Assembly: GCF_017743975.1 (NCBI RefSeq)
Contig: NZ_JAGHRC010000001.1
Span: 1,116,001 to 1,180,000 of the forward strand
From: Ruegeria sp. R14_0
GTDB taxonomy: Bacteria; Pseudomonadota; Alphaproteobacteria; Rhodobacterales; Rhodobacteraceae
Length of the DNA: 64,000 nucleotides
Direction of reading: 5' to 3'
Each line of letters starts with the position of its first letter. The first letter of the stretch is position 1. This document shows, one piece after another, positions 8,808 to 17,102 of the stretch. A program made the position numbers and the translations under genes. The notes under the pieces were generated by a model, which saw nothing but the letters and a program-made list of their open reading frames with translations, made no database searches and had not been told where the DNA came from.

Positions 8808-9670
8808 CCGGTGCCGTGGGTGCGGTCGTACTTTGATCGATCCGGTTGCACATGCGCCGCGCGCGCTGCTTCGCCGGGGTCATAGACTTCCATCAGCAAT
8901 GGATAACAGGCGGCCGCGTCCGAGGAATGCTCGGACGAGCAATCCCCTCCGGGGCACGCAGACAGACCGACGATCAGATCAATCTCGGCATAGAATTCAA
9001 GATAATCGCCAGGCCGCACTGGGCTGGCTTTCATGAAATACTGGCCGGTGTCGCGCGTAAATCCGGTGCACATGAACACGTTCAGAACGTCATGGACCAG
9101 CATCTCGGCCTCGTGCAAAGGCAAGTCGCAATGGCTGGACAGCGCACGTGTCAAATTCGAGTGGCAGCAATAGTGATAGTCATCGCCGGACAGCAAACGC
9201 CCCGTATACGGATCGCACCGCGTACCGATCACATCATGGACCGAGCCGCCATAGGTATCGAACCCGTACCAATCCAGAGTATCTGCAACGATGGTCGCCA
9301 TTGGTCGCATGTTGGGGAAACTCGACCACATCCGATCGCCGGTCGACAGATGCGTGCCATGAAGCGCACGGGTTTTGCCCGAATAAAACCGCTCGGTCAG
9401 GTCATGCTTGTTCCACATGTTCAGATCGCCAACCTGCGGGCCATCGACCGAAACCACCCGGACAAACGCGCCTGCGGGCACTTCGATACAGGCCGCATCG
9501 CGCGGCGCGGCGGTGGCCTCGGCCGTTTTGACGGCCCCCTCGCGCAACATCGCCAAACTGGTCAGGTCTGGCGGATCGAGCGTTTCTGGCGGGTAGCAGA
9601 TGACCGGCGCAATGGCTTTGCGGTCGGCGGCATCAAGCGGCGGTGGGAAGTTTGGTTTTGCAAGTTTCAA
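8804..9670 (-). CDS. DUF1989 / urea carboxylase-associated family protein
   Basis: 288-residue protein of the DUF1989 family. Visible family blocks are EVPAGAFVRVVSVDGPQVGDLNMW (read in two parts), RALHGTHLSTGDRMWS, YGGSVHDVIGTRCDPYT, DVLNVFMCTGF and GDYLEFYAEIDLIVGLSACPGGDCS. Members are found beside urea carboxylase, and two (CgcA/CgcB) act as carboxyguanidine deiminase subunits, so a hydrolytic role on a C-N bond is plausible. This is the last gene of a six-gene minus-strand operon, 43 bp downstream of the aldehyde dehydrogenase gene. No urea carboxylase is present nearby, so the usual partner is missing and the function here is unknown. Conserved His and Cys residues suggest metal binding. 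Confidence 0.8.
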   Translation of the reverse strand: MKLAKPNFPPPLDAADRKAIAPVICYPPETLDPPDLTSLAMLREGAVKTAEATAAPRDAACIEVPAGAFVRVVSVDGPQVGDLNMWNKHDLTERFYSGKTRALHGTHLSTGDRMWSSFPNMRPMATIVADTLDWYGFDTYGGSVHDVIGTRCDPYTGRLLSGDDYHYCCHSNLTRALSSHCDLPLHEAEMLVHDVLNVFMCTGFTRDTGQYFMKASPVRPGDYLEFYAEIDLIVGLSACPGGDCSSEHSSDAAACYPLLMEVYDPGEAARAAHVQPDRSKYDRTHGTG

Positions 9671-9713
9671 GATCGCCTCCCTTCCCGGCCTAAAGCCCTG
9701 CTTTTGCGAATCT

Positions 9714-11192
9714 CTAGCGCATTATGAAGGGGTTCGCCATTGGCTCTTGCGCCGTACTGATCCAGGTCGTCTTGGTTCTGGTGTAGTCCAAGATCGCCTC
9801 AACCCCCGCCTCGCGACCGTATCCGGACTGATTGAAGCCCCCGAACGGTGCTATTGGAGATATTGCACGATAGGTATTCACCCAGCAGATCCCGGCACGA
9901 ATGCGTTTCGACACGCGATGCGCACGCGCAAGGTTCTGTGTGAACACACCCGAGCCCAGCCCGTATGGCGTGCTGTTGGCCAACGTGATGGCCTCTTCTT
10001 CGGTGTCGAATGGCAGTAGTGACATCACCGGACCGAACATTTCAATTTTCAGCGTTTCGGTCTCGGGCGACTTGCACTCGACCAAAGTGGGGTTCATGTA
10101 GTTTCCGGGACGATCCGCGGGTTCTCCGCCAAAGTGGATAACAGCACCCTGCCCCCGCGCTTTGCCCAGGGTGTCTTCAATCTTGCGGACCTGCGCCGCC
10201 GTGCACAGCGGGCCGACATGAGTTTCAGGCTGCAACGGATCGCCCAGCCGGATGGCACTGGCCTTTTCTGCGATCCGCTCGACAATAGGTGCAAGGATAG
10301 ATCGGTGGACCAACCCCCGTGTTCCCGCCACGCAACTTTGGCCTGATGCGCCAAAGTTACCCGCAATCAAGCCATTTGCGGCACCGTCCAGATCGGCATC
10401 TTCGAACACGAGGATCGGTGACTTGCCGCCGAGTTCCAGCGAGGTCACAGCGAAATTCTCGGCCGAGTTACGCACCACATGGCGCGCAGTCTCTGGCCCG
10501 CCGGTAAAGGCAATCCGATCGACATCCGGATGCCGAGTCAGCGGGATGGCGCAGTTTTCGGCGTCGCCAGTGATGACCGAAACCACACCGGGCGGGAACC
10601 CGGCCTGTTCAATAAGCTTTGCGAATTCCAGCATCGGTGCCGGCGCGATTTCCGACGCCTTCAGTACAACCGAACATCCTGCGGCCAACGCCGGGCCAAG
10701 CTTGGTCGCAGTCAAGAACATCTGGGCGTTCCACGGCACAATCGCCGCAACAACACCAATCGGTTCGCGCGTAGTAAAGACGTGCATGTCCGGCTTATCG
10801 ATGGGCAGAACCGTACCTTCGATCTTGTCGGCAAGCCCCGCAAAGTAACGGTAGTAGTCGGCGACATACCCGGTCTGCGCTGCGGTTTCTGCCAGCAGCT
10901 TACCGCTGTCGGTTGTCTCCAGCTCACCCAAGTGGCCAGCGTTCTCGGCCACCAAATCGGCAAGACGATACAGCAGTTTTCCCCGTTGGGTCTGCGTCAT
11001 GTCCCGCCATTCAGGGTCATCGAGGACCCGCTTGGCAGCAGCAATAGCGCGGTCGACATCCTGAGGCGCGGCACAGGCGAACGTGGCCCATCCCTGCCCT
11101 GTTGCAGGGTTTTCCGACGTCATCACCTGCGCGTCCGAGCCTTCGGTCCAGACACCGTCAATGAACAGCTGAAAATGCGGTAGATTTCCCAT
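9714..11192 (-). CDS. NAD(P)-dependent aldehyde dehydrogenase
   Basis: 492-residue aldehyde dehydrogenase of the classical superfamily. The general base E253 (SLELGGKSP) and the nucleophile C287 (ASGQSCVAGTR) are present, with the NAD-binding FTGGPETA and PWNAQMFLTATKLGPALAAG blocks. The ATG at 11192 has a GAGGA site and was preferred to a GTG four codons upstream. It oxidises an aldehyde or semialdehyde to an acid. It follows the luciferase-like monooxygenase gene (8 bp from stop to start) in the operon, so the natural substrate is probably a semialdehyde or hydroxylactone produced by that enzyme, comparable to TgnC or TgnE in trigonelline degradation. Betaine-aldehyde or succinate-semialdehyde dehydrogenase would be alternative names. 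Confidence 0.88.
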   Translation of the reverse strand: MGNLPHFQLFIDGVWTEGSDAQVMTSENPATGQGWATFACAAPQDVDRAIAAAKRVLDDPEWRDMTQTQRGKLLYRLADLVAENAGHLGELETTDSGKLLAETAAQTGYVADYYRYFAGLADKIEGTVLPIDKPDMHVFTTREPIGVVAAIVPWNAQMFLTATKLGPALAAGCSVVLKASEIAPAPMLEFAKLIEQAGFPPGVVSVITGDAENCAIPLTRHPDVDRIAFTGGPETARHVVRNSAENFAVTSLELGGKSPILVFEDADLDGAANGLIAGNFGASGQSCVAGTRGLVHRSILAPIVERIAEKASAIRLGDPLQPETHVGPLCTAAQVRKIEDTLGKARGQGAVIHFGGEPADRPGNYMNPTLVECKSPETETLKIEMFGPVMSLLPFDTEEEAITLANSTPYGLGSGVFTQNLARAHRVSKRIRAGICWVNTYRAISPIAPFGGFNQSGYGREAGVEAILDYTRTKTTWISTAQEPMANPFIMR

Positions 11193-11200
11193 GATCGTCC

Positions 11201-12235
11201 TCACTGAAATGCTGGCATGACGTCGTCGATGAAGCGCGCCAGCGAGGCGCGTTTGCGTTCGTTGGTCATGCCGCTGTCGACCCAGAACGAGAACTCATCA
11301 TAGCCCAGATCTTCGTATCGTTTGAGCCGATCGATCACTTGCTGGGCCGTTCCAACCGTCAAATCCTGCGCCAGCTTCTCGTTGGTATACATCGGGTTTG
11401 CGTCCATTTCTGCCGCCGAGATCGGATCGATCAGACCCTGTTGGATTGGTCGCTTGTTCAGGAACCACGCGCCAAAGTAATTGTAGTACCGTCGCAGGTC
11501 CTGCACGCCCTGTGCCACGTCCTCGTCATCTGATCCGACATAGGTGTGGTGCAGCAGCATGATCTTTGGACGAGCCCCTGAATAGCTGTCGCACGCATCG
11601 TTGAACCGACTCATCAGCGTCTCAATCTCCTCCATGCCCTGCCACAACGGCGTGACTTGAATATTGAACCCATTGTGGACACCGAATTCGTGGCTGTTGG
11701 GGTCCCTTGCGGCAATCCAGATCGGCGGCCCGTCTTCCTGAAAGGGTTTCGGGGCCGAGGTTGCGGCGGGGAAAGAATAAAACTCGCCTTCGTGGGCACA
11801 ATCGCCCTGCCAGATCTGCGGCAACAAAGGCGTAGACTCGCGCATTCTCTGACCTGCTTCCCAAGCATCCATCCCTGGCATCAGGCGTTCGTACTCATAG
11901 GAATATGCGCCGCGTGCCACACCCAGTTCGATGCGCCCTTTTGTCATCTGATCCGCTGCTGCGGCTTCGCCCGCAAGTTTTATGGGATGCCAGAACGGAG
12001 CGATCACGGTCCCCGTCCCCAACCGCACATTACGTGTGTGATGCGCAAGGTCGACCAGAGACAAGAACGGATTGGGTGCGATAGTGAACTCCATCCCGTG
12101 ATGCTCGCCCGTCCAGACCGCTCGCATTCCTCCGTCGTCTGCCATTTTCACCAAACTCACGAACTCGTCGTACAGAACATCGTGCGGCTGGTCCGGTGTC
12201 AGACGTTCCACGTGGGCAAACAGTGAAAACTCCAT
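11201..12235 (-). CDS. LLM-class flavin-dependent monooxygenase (bacterial luciferase-like)
   Basis: 344-residue TIM-barrel flavin monooxygenase of the bacterial luciferase family. Visible hallmarks are the N-terminal MEFSLFAHVE strand, VWTGEHHG around residue 41-48, the LGTGTVIAPFWHP block and RIELGVARGAYSYEYE. These proteins use reduced flavin supplied by a partner reductase to insert oxygen. The reductase is encoded immediately upstream (12 bp gap), giving a two-component monooxygenase. A strong AAAGGAG site precedes the ATG at 12235. Together with the hydrolase and aldehyde dehydrogenase genes, the arrangement matches trigonelline monooxygenase TgnA, which cleaves a pyridinium ring directly. 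Other substrates such as alkanesulfonates, amines or pyrimidines (RutA-like) cannot be excluded from sequence alone. Confidence 0.85.
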   Translation of the reverse strand: MEFSLFAHVERLTPDQPHDVLYDEFVSLVKMADDGGMRAVWTGEHHGMEFTIAPNPFLSLVDLAHHTRNVRLGTGTVIAPFWHPIKLAGEAAAADQMTKGRIELGVARGAYSYEYERLMPGMDAWEAGQRMRESTPLLPQIWQGDCAHEGEFYSFPAATSAPKPFQEDGPPIWIAARDPNSHEFGVHNGFNIQVTPLWQGMEEIETLMSRFNDACDSYSGARPKIMLLHHTYVGSDDEDVAQGVQDLRRYYNYFGAWFLNKRPIQQGLIDPISAAEMDANPMYTNEKLAQDLTVGTAQQVIDRLKRYEDLGYDEFSFWVDSGMTNERKRASLARFIDDVMPAFQ

Positions 12236-12247
12236 CAAATGGCTCCT

Positions 12248-13156
12248 TTACCGAAAACTGTGAATTTCGCCGCGTTCGGCGTCGCCCAGGTACAGCCCGA
12301 AAACGCCTTCGCGGGCTTCGACGGCATAGCGGGTCATCATGTGTTGGATTCCAGGCGCGGCGTATGTCAGATCAGGCAGGTCACCCACGTTTACCCATTC
12401 CGCACCATCCGTCGGAGAGTTCCCGTCAGAAGACGCCAGGAAAAACGTGTAGTGCAGGTTTGTTTCGGTATCGCTGAACGAAGAATAGACCTGCTCAATC
12501 TGCGCGCTGATACCGCGACCCGACAATCCCTCTGCCAGCCTGTTGCGCTGCCCGCCGGGTTCGACACCAGCAATCTGTACTGGGCGCAGAGCGCCGTCTT
12601 TTTGTTCGAGCAGAACCTTGCCGTTGGCTTCGACAATCGCCCCGCAGATTGTGGGCACCTTGGCATCCATCTCGCGTTCCAAACCAAGGCTGAAATAGGA
12701 TCCGTTTACGTAGCCGAGACCGTTGCCCCTGGCGTGATGAAACGCATTCACCTTGCCGATCAGAACCGTGTGATCTCCGGCCGGAACGGCCTGATGCGTT
12801 TCGCAGCAGAACTGCGCCAATGCGTCGTCGATCAGAGGTAAGTTGTGATGGCCCTCGCTATGGGCCGTCTTCGCGAAACGATCACCCTTGAAGCCCGCAA
12901 ACGTGTTCGACACGTCTTGCTGGCCGTCGGCCAATATGTTCACGGCGAAATGCGTGCATTCGGCAAAAACGTCGTGGCTCGACAGGAACTTTCCGGGGCA
13001 CACAAGCAACAAGGGTGGATCGAGGGACACGGACGAGAATGAGTTGGCGGTGAAACCAACCGGCGCTCCGGACCTGTCACGGGTGGTGACGACCGTTACG
13101 CCCGTCATGAAACTTCCGAACGCATCGCGCAGGGCTCGGGTATCGATTTCTGTCAT
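12248..13156 (-). CDS. Flavin reductase with C-terminal Nudix-like domain
   Basis: 302 residues. The first ~160 form an HpaC/FMN-reductase-type split-barrel domain: FGSFMTGVTVVTT, VGFTANSFSSVSLDPPLLLVC, FAVNILADGQ and a terminal HTVLIGKV. It supplies reduced flavin to the monooxygenase encoded next. Residues about 165-290 are an added domain resembling a Nudix fold (PTICGAIVEANGKVLLEQKD and a later YTFFLASS strand), but the Nudix box is degenerate: the REXXEE glutamates are absent around GGQRNRLAEGLSGRG. It therefore probably binds a nucleotide or flavin without hydrolysing it. The ATG at 13156 has a GGAGG site and overlaps the hydrolase stop by 4 bp. Confidence 0.85.
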   Translation of the reverse strand: MTEIDTRALRDAFGSFMTGVTVVTTRDRSGAPVGFTANSFSSVSLDPPLLLVCPGKFLSSHDVFAECTHFAVNILADGQQDVSNTFAGFKGDRFAKTAHSEGHHNLPLIDDALAQFCCETHQAVPAGDHTVLIGKVNAFHHARGNGLGYVNGSYFSLGLEREMDAKVPTICGAIVEANGKVLLEQKDGALRPVQIAGVEPGGQRNRLAEGLSGRGISAQIEQVYSSFSDTETNLHYTFFLASSDGNSPTDGAEWVNVGDLPDLTYAAPGIQHMMTRYAVEAREGVFGLYLGDAERGEIHSFR

Positions 13157-13932
13157 GGCAGGCACCTCCGAACAAAACGCAGCAAACTGGAATTGACCTC
13201 GGACGGATGCGTCATAGGCATCATATGCGCGGCGTTTGCGATGATCTCTGCCTGCCCTTTCTGCGCCAAGCGGGCCATGTCGCGAGACATCCGGGGAGTC
13301 GAGTTTGGCTCTTTCTCACCGGTGATAAAGAGAGCGGGACATTCAATTTGCGCCAATTGCGCATCTGCCAGCCCGTCATTTTCAGCGAAGACGGTGTAAG
13401 CCGCCTTGTACCCGGCCGGATTGACCTCTTTGAGCCAACGCAAACAGGCGGCATGTTCGTCTGACGGATTGTCACCGAACCAACGCTTCAACGTCGCAGT
13501 CGGGTCATTCGTCCCCGTGTCATCCAACGCAGCAGCACGTGCCAGGACCGCCTGACGGGCGTCCGGTGAACGCCGGTAGACCGCGTTCAGCGCCGCTACA
13601 CCCTTCACCCGTTTGTGGCCGGACGCCGCGATAAACAGTGCAATCAATGCACCCATCGAATGGCCAACCAGTACGACCGGTTCGTCTATTAAGTCCTTGA
13701 TCGGACAAGCGTAACCTTCCAACCCGCAGGCATTGCGAAACTTAGTGCCCCCATGTCCGGGCATATCAGGGCACAAAACCCGATACCCGGCCGCGCTGAG
13801 TGTGTCGATCTGTGCGCCCCAAGCTTCGGCCCGCAGCCCAACACCGTGGAGCATCATCACAAGCGGACCCTGACCCGCCTCAATTGCGGCAAGATCGCCG
13901 ATGTCAGACCGAGGCCGGGTTGTCCACGTCAT
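13153..13932 (-). CDS. Alpha/beta-fold hydrolase
   Basis: 259-residue single-domain alpha/beta hydrolase. The oxyanion segment LHGVGLRAEAW, the nucleophile elbow GHSMG (S92) and the C-terminal catalytic His in NAAHMMPMTHP are clear; the acid residue lies near ITGEKEPNS. It has no signal peptide, so it acts in the cytoplasm. The gene overlaps the DUF1185 gene before it by 29 bp and the flavin reductase gene after it by 4 bp, so all are translated together. In the trigonelline pathway a similar hydrolase (TgnD) splits the N-formyl-N-methyl ring-opened product; an equivalent amide- or ester-cleaving role is a reasonable inference here. RutD of the pyrimidine pathway is the other known precedent. 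Confidence 0.83.
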   Translation of the reverse strand: MTWTTRPRSDIGDLAAIEAGQGPLVMMLHGVGLRAEAWGAQIDTLSAAGYRVLCPDMPGHGGTKFRNACGLEGYACPIKDLIDEPVVLVGHSMGALIALFIAASGHKRVKGVAALNAVYRRSPDARQAVLARAAALDDTGTNDPTATLKRWFGDNPSDEHAACLRWLKEVNPAGYKAAYTVFAENDGLADAQLAQIECPALFITGEKEPNSTPRMSRDMARLAQKGQAEIIANAAHMMPMTHPSEVNSSLLRFVRRCLP

Positions 13933-14503
13933 GGCCCAGATCCTTCAAGTCCTGATAACGGTCTCCGATACGGTGATGGGGGCGGCCCGAGGTCGCGCCA
14001 CCAAGAACCACGACAATCTCATCCGCGCGCGGAGCATCGGGAATGGCGAATTGCAGCGTCAGGTAATGTGACCGGCGACCCGCGTCATTCTTGTCCATCA
14101 ATGGCACCATAATCGGTGCGTTCGCGGCCCCCCGGGTATTAGTGAATGACAGGTATGACTTGGCACCAACCGCTTGCCGGAAGATGTTCCCAAAGTGCAA
14201 CGTGTGGATCAGCCCCGAGGCATGTTCGACCTCACCGTCCAAACCCACAACTGCGGCTTTTCCATAGGCTTCGATCGCATCGCCATCTCCGGCAAGTGCG
14301 ATCATCCGACTGGTCAGTTCGTTCCCCAGGATCGGACCATAAGCGAGAATTTCCGGGCGCAGATCCTCGACATACCGGCCTGCCCAAGGGTTCGCGACAA
14401 CCGCCGCCACAGCAAACATACGCCACGGACGATCTGCCTTGCGGTATCCTTCGACAAATACTTCCTCATCGAATGTCACGATTTTTCGAATTTCCGGCTG
14501 CAC
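13904..14503 (-). CDS. DUF1185 / amino acid synthesis family protein (PF06684)
   Basis: 199-residue member of the DUF1185 family, annotated 'amino acid synthesis' and structurally related to the chorismate mutase-like fold; no enzyme reaction is established. Recognisable stretches are EIRKIVTFDEEVF, VVANPWAGRYVEDL, EAYGKAAVVGLDGEVEHASGL, GAKSYLSFTNTRG and a C-terminal PRADEIVVVLGGATSGRPHHR region. I chose the GTG at 14503, which follows a run of G (GGGGGG) as ribosome-binding site and gives the normal family length. An in-frame extension upstream has no support. It is the first gene of the six-gene operon and lies divergent from the LysR gene. The published trigonelline pathway needed an assisting conserved hypothetical protein, and this could be a candidate for that role. 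Confidence 0.75.
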   Translation of the reverse strand: MQPEIRKIVTFDEEVFVEGYRKADRPWRMFAVAAVVANPWAGRYVEDLRPEILAYGPILGNELTSRMIALAGDGDAIEAYGKAAVVGLDGEVEHASGLIHTLHFGNIFRQAVGAKSYLSFTNTRGAANAPIMVPLMDKNDAGRRSHYLTLQFAIPDAPRADEIVVVLGGATSGRPHHRIGDRYQDLKDLGHDVDNPASV

Positions 14504-14610
14504 GGTGCCCCCCAATCTTGTGTTTGGGAAATATCTTTTACCGGCCTGCTCTTTGACAAACGAAAGAAGTTGGGTCTTAGGTATTAGCAGCACTACTAGG
14601 TGACTTTCAG

Positions 14611-15474
14611 ATGCCCAAAGCCCTGCCCCCCCTGACATGGTTCCGATCCTTCGAAGCTGCGGCCCGGAGGCTCAGCTCAACCGCTGCGGCGGACGAAATC
14701 GGATTGACCCAGTCCGCTGTCAGCCAGCAGATCAGATCGCTGGAATCGCGGCTTGGTGTTGTGTTGTTTCATCGGCATCCGCGCGGCCTCTCTCTGACGG
14801 ATGAGGGTCGCAAACTGCTGCCTCAGGTCGAAGCCGCGCTTGAGACGCTGCAAAGCGCGGCCTCGCCTTACCTGACCGAAGAACGCGCGCGGCACGTCAC
14901 TGTGGCGGCCTCGATCAGTGTGATTGAATGGATAATCTCTCCGGTCTTGCCCAGGTTCCAGGAGCGGCACCCAGACACCTCAGTGCGTTTCGTCAGCACA
15001 ATCTGGCCTGATGAGTATTCTGCGCTGCGGGCAGATGTCGAAATCCGGTTCGGATCGGAAAAACAGGTCGGGCGGGACGCGCTTCCGTTACAGCCCAATA
15101 CCCTTATCGCCGTTAAGGCACCCGGTCTGAGTGGAGAGTTCAAGGACCTGCCCCTGATCGAAGCCGTCGGGACATCTGACAACTGGGCGTCTTGGTCCGA
15201 AGCCACAGGCCATACGATCCACACACCGGCATATTTTGTCGATTCCTATGGCTTGGCCCTGCAACTGGCGTCGACCGGTAACGGGGTGGCACTTGTGAAT
15301 TCCTTGGTTGCGCAAAATGCTCTGAATGCCGGTCAGGTTGAGCGCATATCCCACGCATCTGCGCCAGCCACCGAGGGTTATTTTCTTGCCAAGCAAAGCG
15401 CGACACCCGAAGCGGACGCATTCGTCTCGTGGTTTTTGCAATTGATCCCGGATACCGCGCCCGAAAGGGTCTGA
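14611..15474 (+). CDS. LysR-family transcriptional regulator (GcvA-like)
   Basis: 287-residue LysR regulator. The N-terminal winged helix-turn-helix is clear (LTWFRSFEAAARRLSSTAAADEIG in part, then QSAVSQQIRSLESRLGVVLFHR), followed by the linker helix and a periplasmic-binding-protein-like effector domain from about residue 90. The N-terminal PPLTWFRSFEAAAR resembles the GcvA subgroup. It is divergent from the DUF1185/monooxygenase operon (107-bp gap) and lies 77 bp upstream of soxB on the same strand, so it is positioned to control both. The effector is probably a pathway substrate or intermediate. No reliable T-N11-A operator could be assigned by eye. Confidence 0.88.
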   Translation: MPKALPPLTWFRSFEAAARRLSSTAAADEIGLTQSAVSQQIRSLESRLGVVLFHRHPRGLSLTDEGRKLLPQVEAALETLQSAASPYLTEERARHVTVAASISVIEWIISPVLPRFQERHPDTSVRFVSTIWPDEYSALRADVEIRFGSEKQVGRDALPLQPNTLIAVKAPGLSGEFKDLPLIEAVGTSDNWASWSEATGHTIHTPAYFVDSYGLALQLASTGNGVALVNSLVAQNALNAGQVERISHASAPATEGYFLAKQSATPEADAFVSWFLQLIPDTAPERV

Positions 15475-15551
15475 TTCAGACATACCGATGTCGCATCTGA
15501 GGATATCACCCGACGGTAAAATAGTGAATTCTGGCGAAAAAGGTCCGATTC

Positions 15552-16802
15552 ATGCGATATTCCGGCTTTCGAGTCATCAAAGAGGCGCTTACCGGCCACA
15601 AAGGGTGGAAACCGGTCTGGCGTGACCCCGAACCCAAGGCCCAGTACGACATCATCGTTATTGGTGGTGGCGGTCACGGGCTGGCAACTGCACATTACCT
15701 GTCCAAGGTCTATGGCCAGCGCAATGTCGCCGTTGTCGAGAAAGGCTGGATCGGTGGCGGCAATGTCGGGCGGAACACGACCATCGTGCGCTCGAACTAC
15801 ATGCTGGACGGGAATGAACCGTTCTATGAGTTCTCGATGAAATTGTGGGAAGGGTTGGAGCAAGACCTGAACTACAACGCGATGATGAGCCAGCGCGGGA
15901 TCCTCAACCTGTTCCATTCTGATGCGCAACGTGATGCCTATACCCGCCGCGGCAATGCGATGATCCTGCACGGCGCAGATGCCGAGCTGCTGGATGCCGA
16001 TCAGGTGCGTAAGGAACACCCCTATCTGAATTTCGACGACGCGCGCTTTCCGATCATGGGCGGTCTAGTACAACGCCGGGCCGGAACCGCACGTCATGAC
16101 GCGGTCGCTTGGGGCTTTGCCCGGTCCGCTGACAGCCACGGTGTCGATATCATCCAGAATTGTGAGGTCACGGGCCTGCGCATTGAAAACGGCAAATGTC
16201 TGGGTGTTGAGACCTCAAAAGGCTTTATCGGTGCCAATAAAGTCGGGTGCGCTGTAGCCGGAAACTCGGGCCGTGTGATGGGTATGGCGGGTATGCGCCT
16301 GCCGATCGAAAGCCACGTGTTGCAGGCATTTGTGTCTGAAGGGCTGAAACCGGTTCTGCCCAGCGTCATCACCTATGGTGCCGGCCATTTCTATATCAGT
16401 CAGTCTGATAAAGGCGGGTTGGTTTTTGGTGGCGACATTGACGGCTATAACACTTATGCCCAACGCGGCAACCTGCCCGTGGTCGAAGACGTCTGCGAAG
16501 GTGGTGTCTCTCTGATGCCGGTGATCAGCCGCGCCCGCCTGCTGCGGATGTGGGGCGGTGTGATGGACATGTCGATGGACGGCTCGCCCATCATCGACCA
16601 CACCCCGGTCGAAGGGCTCTACTTCAATGGCGGCTGGTGCTATGGCGGGTTCAAGGCGACCCCGGCCTCGGGCCATTGCTTTGCGCATCTGCTGGCCAAG
16701 GACGAACCGCACCCCGTTGCCACAGCCTATCGTCTCGACCGGTTCAAAACCGGCCGGATGATCGACGAACGCGGCGCGGGCAACCAGCCCAACTTGCACT
16801 AA
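15552..16802 (+). CDS. soxB: Sarcosine oxidase beta subunit family (SoxB / MgdA-like)
   Basis: 416-residue FAD-dependent amine oxidase subunit. It has the Rossmann dinucleotide motif VIGGGGHGLATAHYL (about 36-50) and RAGTARHDAVAW, whose H182 is in the position of the histidine that covalently binds FMN in heterotetrameric sarcosine oxidase. The complex oxidises sarcosine to glycine and passes the methyl group to tetrahydrofolate on the alpha subunit. The gene begins the tight plus-strand set soxB-D-A-G. The homologous N-methylglutamate dehydrogenase MgdABCD has the same subunit set and order. The gene's position next to the putative N-methylpyridinium operon makes N-methylglutamate or another N-methyl amino acid a plausible substrate. 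Confidence 0.92.
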   Translation: MRYSGFRVIKEALTGHKGWKPVWRDPEPKAQYDIIVIGGGGHGLATAHYLSKVYGQRNVAVVEKGWIGGGNVGRNTTIVRSNYMLDGNEPFYEFSMKLWEGLEQDLNYNAMMSQRGILNLFHSDAQRDAYTRRGNAMILHGADAELLDADQVRKEHPYLNFDDARFPIMGGLVQRRAGTARHDAVAWGFARSADSHGVDIIQNCEVTGLRIENGKCLGVETSKGFIGANKVGCAVAGNSGRVMGMAGMRLPIESHVLQAFVSEGLKPVLPSVITYGAGHFYISQSDKGGLVFGGDIDGYNTYAQRGNLPVVEDVCEGGVSLMPVISRARLLRMWGGVMDMSMDGSPIIDHTPVEGLYFNGGWCYGGFKATPASGHCFAHLLAKDEPHPVATAYRLDRFKTGRMIDERGAGNQPNLH

Positions 16803-16814
16803 GGGGAGCTAGAC

Positions 16815-17102
16815 ATGATTATCAACCATCCCCTTCTGGGCCCGCGTGACGCCGCTGAATTCACCTATCTGGGTGATGCGTCCCTGATCGATCGTCCCGA
16901 TTGGCAAGCCGAAGACGCGGCCGAGGCGTTCTATGATTACGCCTACCTGCGCGACAACCCAGCAGGCGAACACAAAGAGCTGTGGTACCACGAAGCAGGC
17001 GACCGGTCATGGCTGGTCGTGACTCGCGACACGACCACACACGAGATTTCCAAGGTAGAACTGGCCCGCGACGTGGCCCGCGCGCGGGGGCGATCCAAAT
17101 GA
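16815..17102 (+). CDS. soxD: Sarcosine oxidase delta subunit family (SoxD / MgdB-like)
   Basis: 95-residue small subunit of the heterotetramer, recognised by GPRDAAEFTYLGDA, YLRDNPAGEHKELWYHEAG and DTTTHEISKV. In characterised SoxD this subunit binds zinc through three cysteines and a histidine. Here there is no cysteine at all: the N-terminal pair reads H5 and L8 and the third Cys position reads GDRSW. Only the histidine of WYHEAG appears kept. Zinc binding is therefore probably lost or changed. A GGGGAG site precedes the ATG, and the stop overlaps the soxA ATG by 4 bp. Confidence 0.9.
   Translation: MIINHPLLGPRDAAEFTYLGDASLIDRPDWQAEDAAEAFYDYAYLRDNPAGEHKELWYHEAGDRSWLVVTRDTTTHEISKVELARDVARARGRSK

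Noticed and set aside
8846..9727. 293-codon plus-strand frame
   Set aside because: Antisense to the DUF1989 gene; composition is that of a reverse frame.
14504..14638. 45-codon N-terminal extension of the DUF1185 protein
   Set aside because: It would overlap the LysR start on the other strand, has poor composition, and a GTG with a strong ribosome site gives the normal family length.
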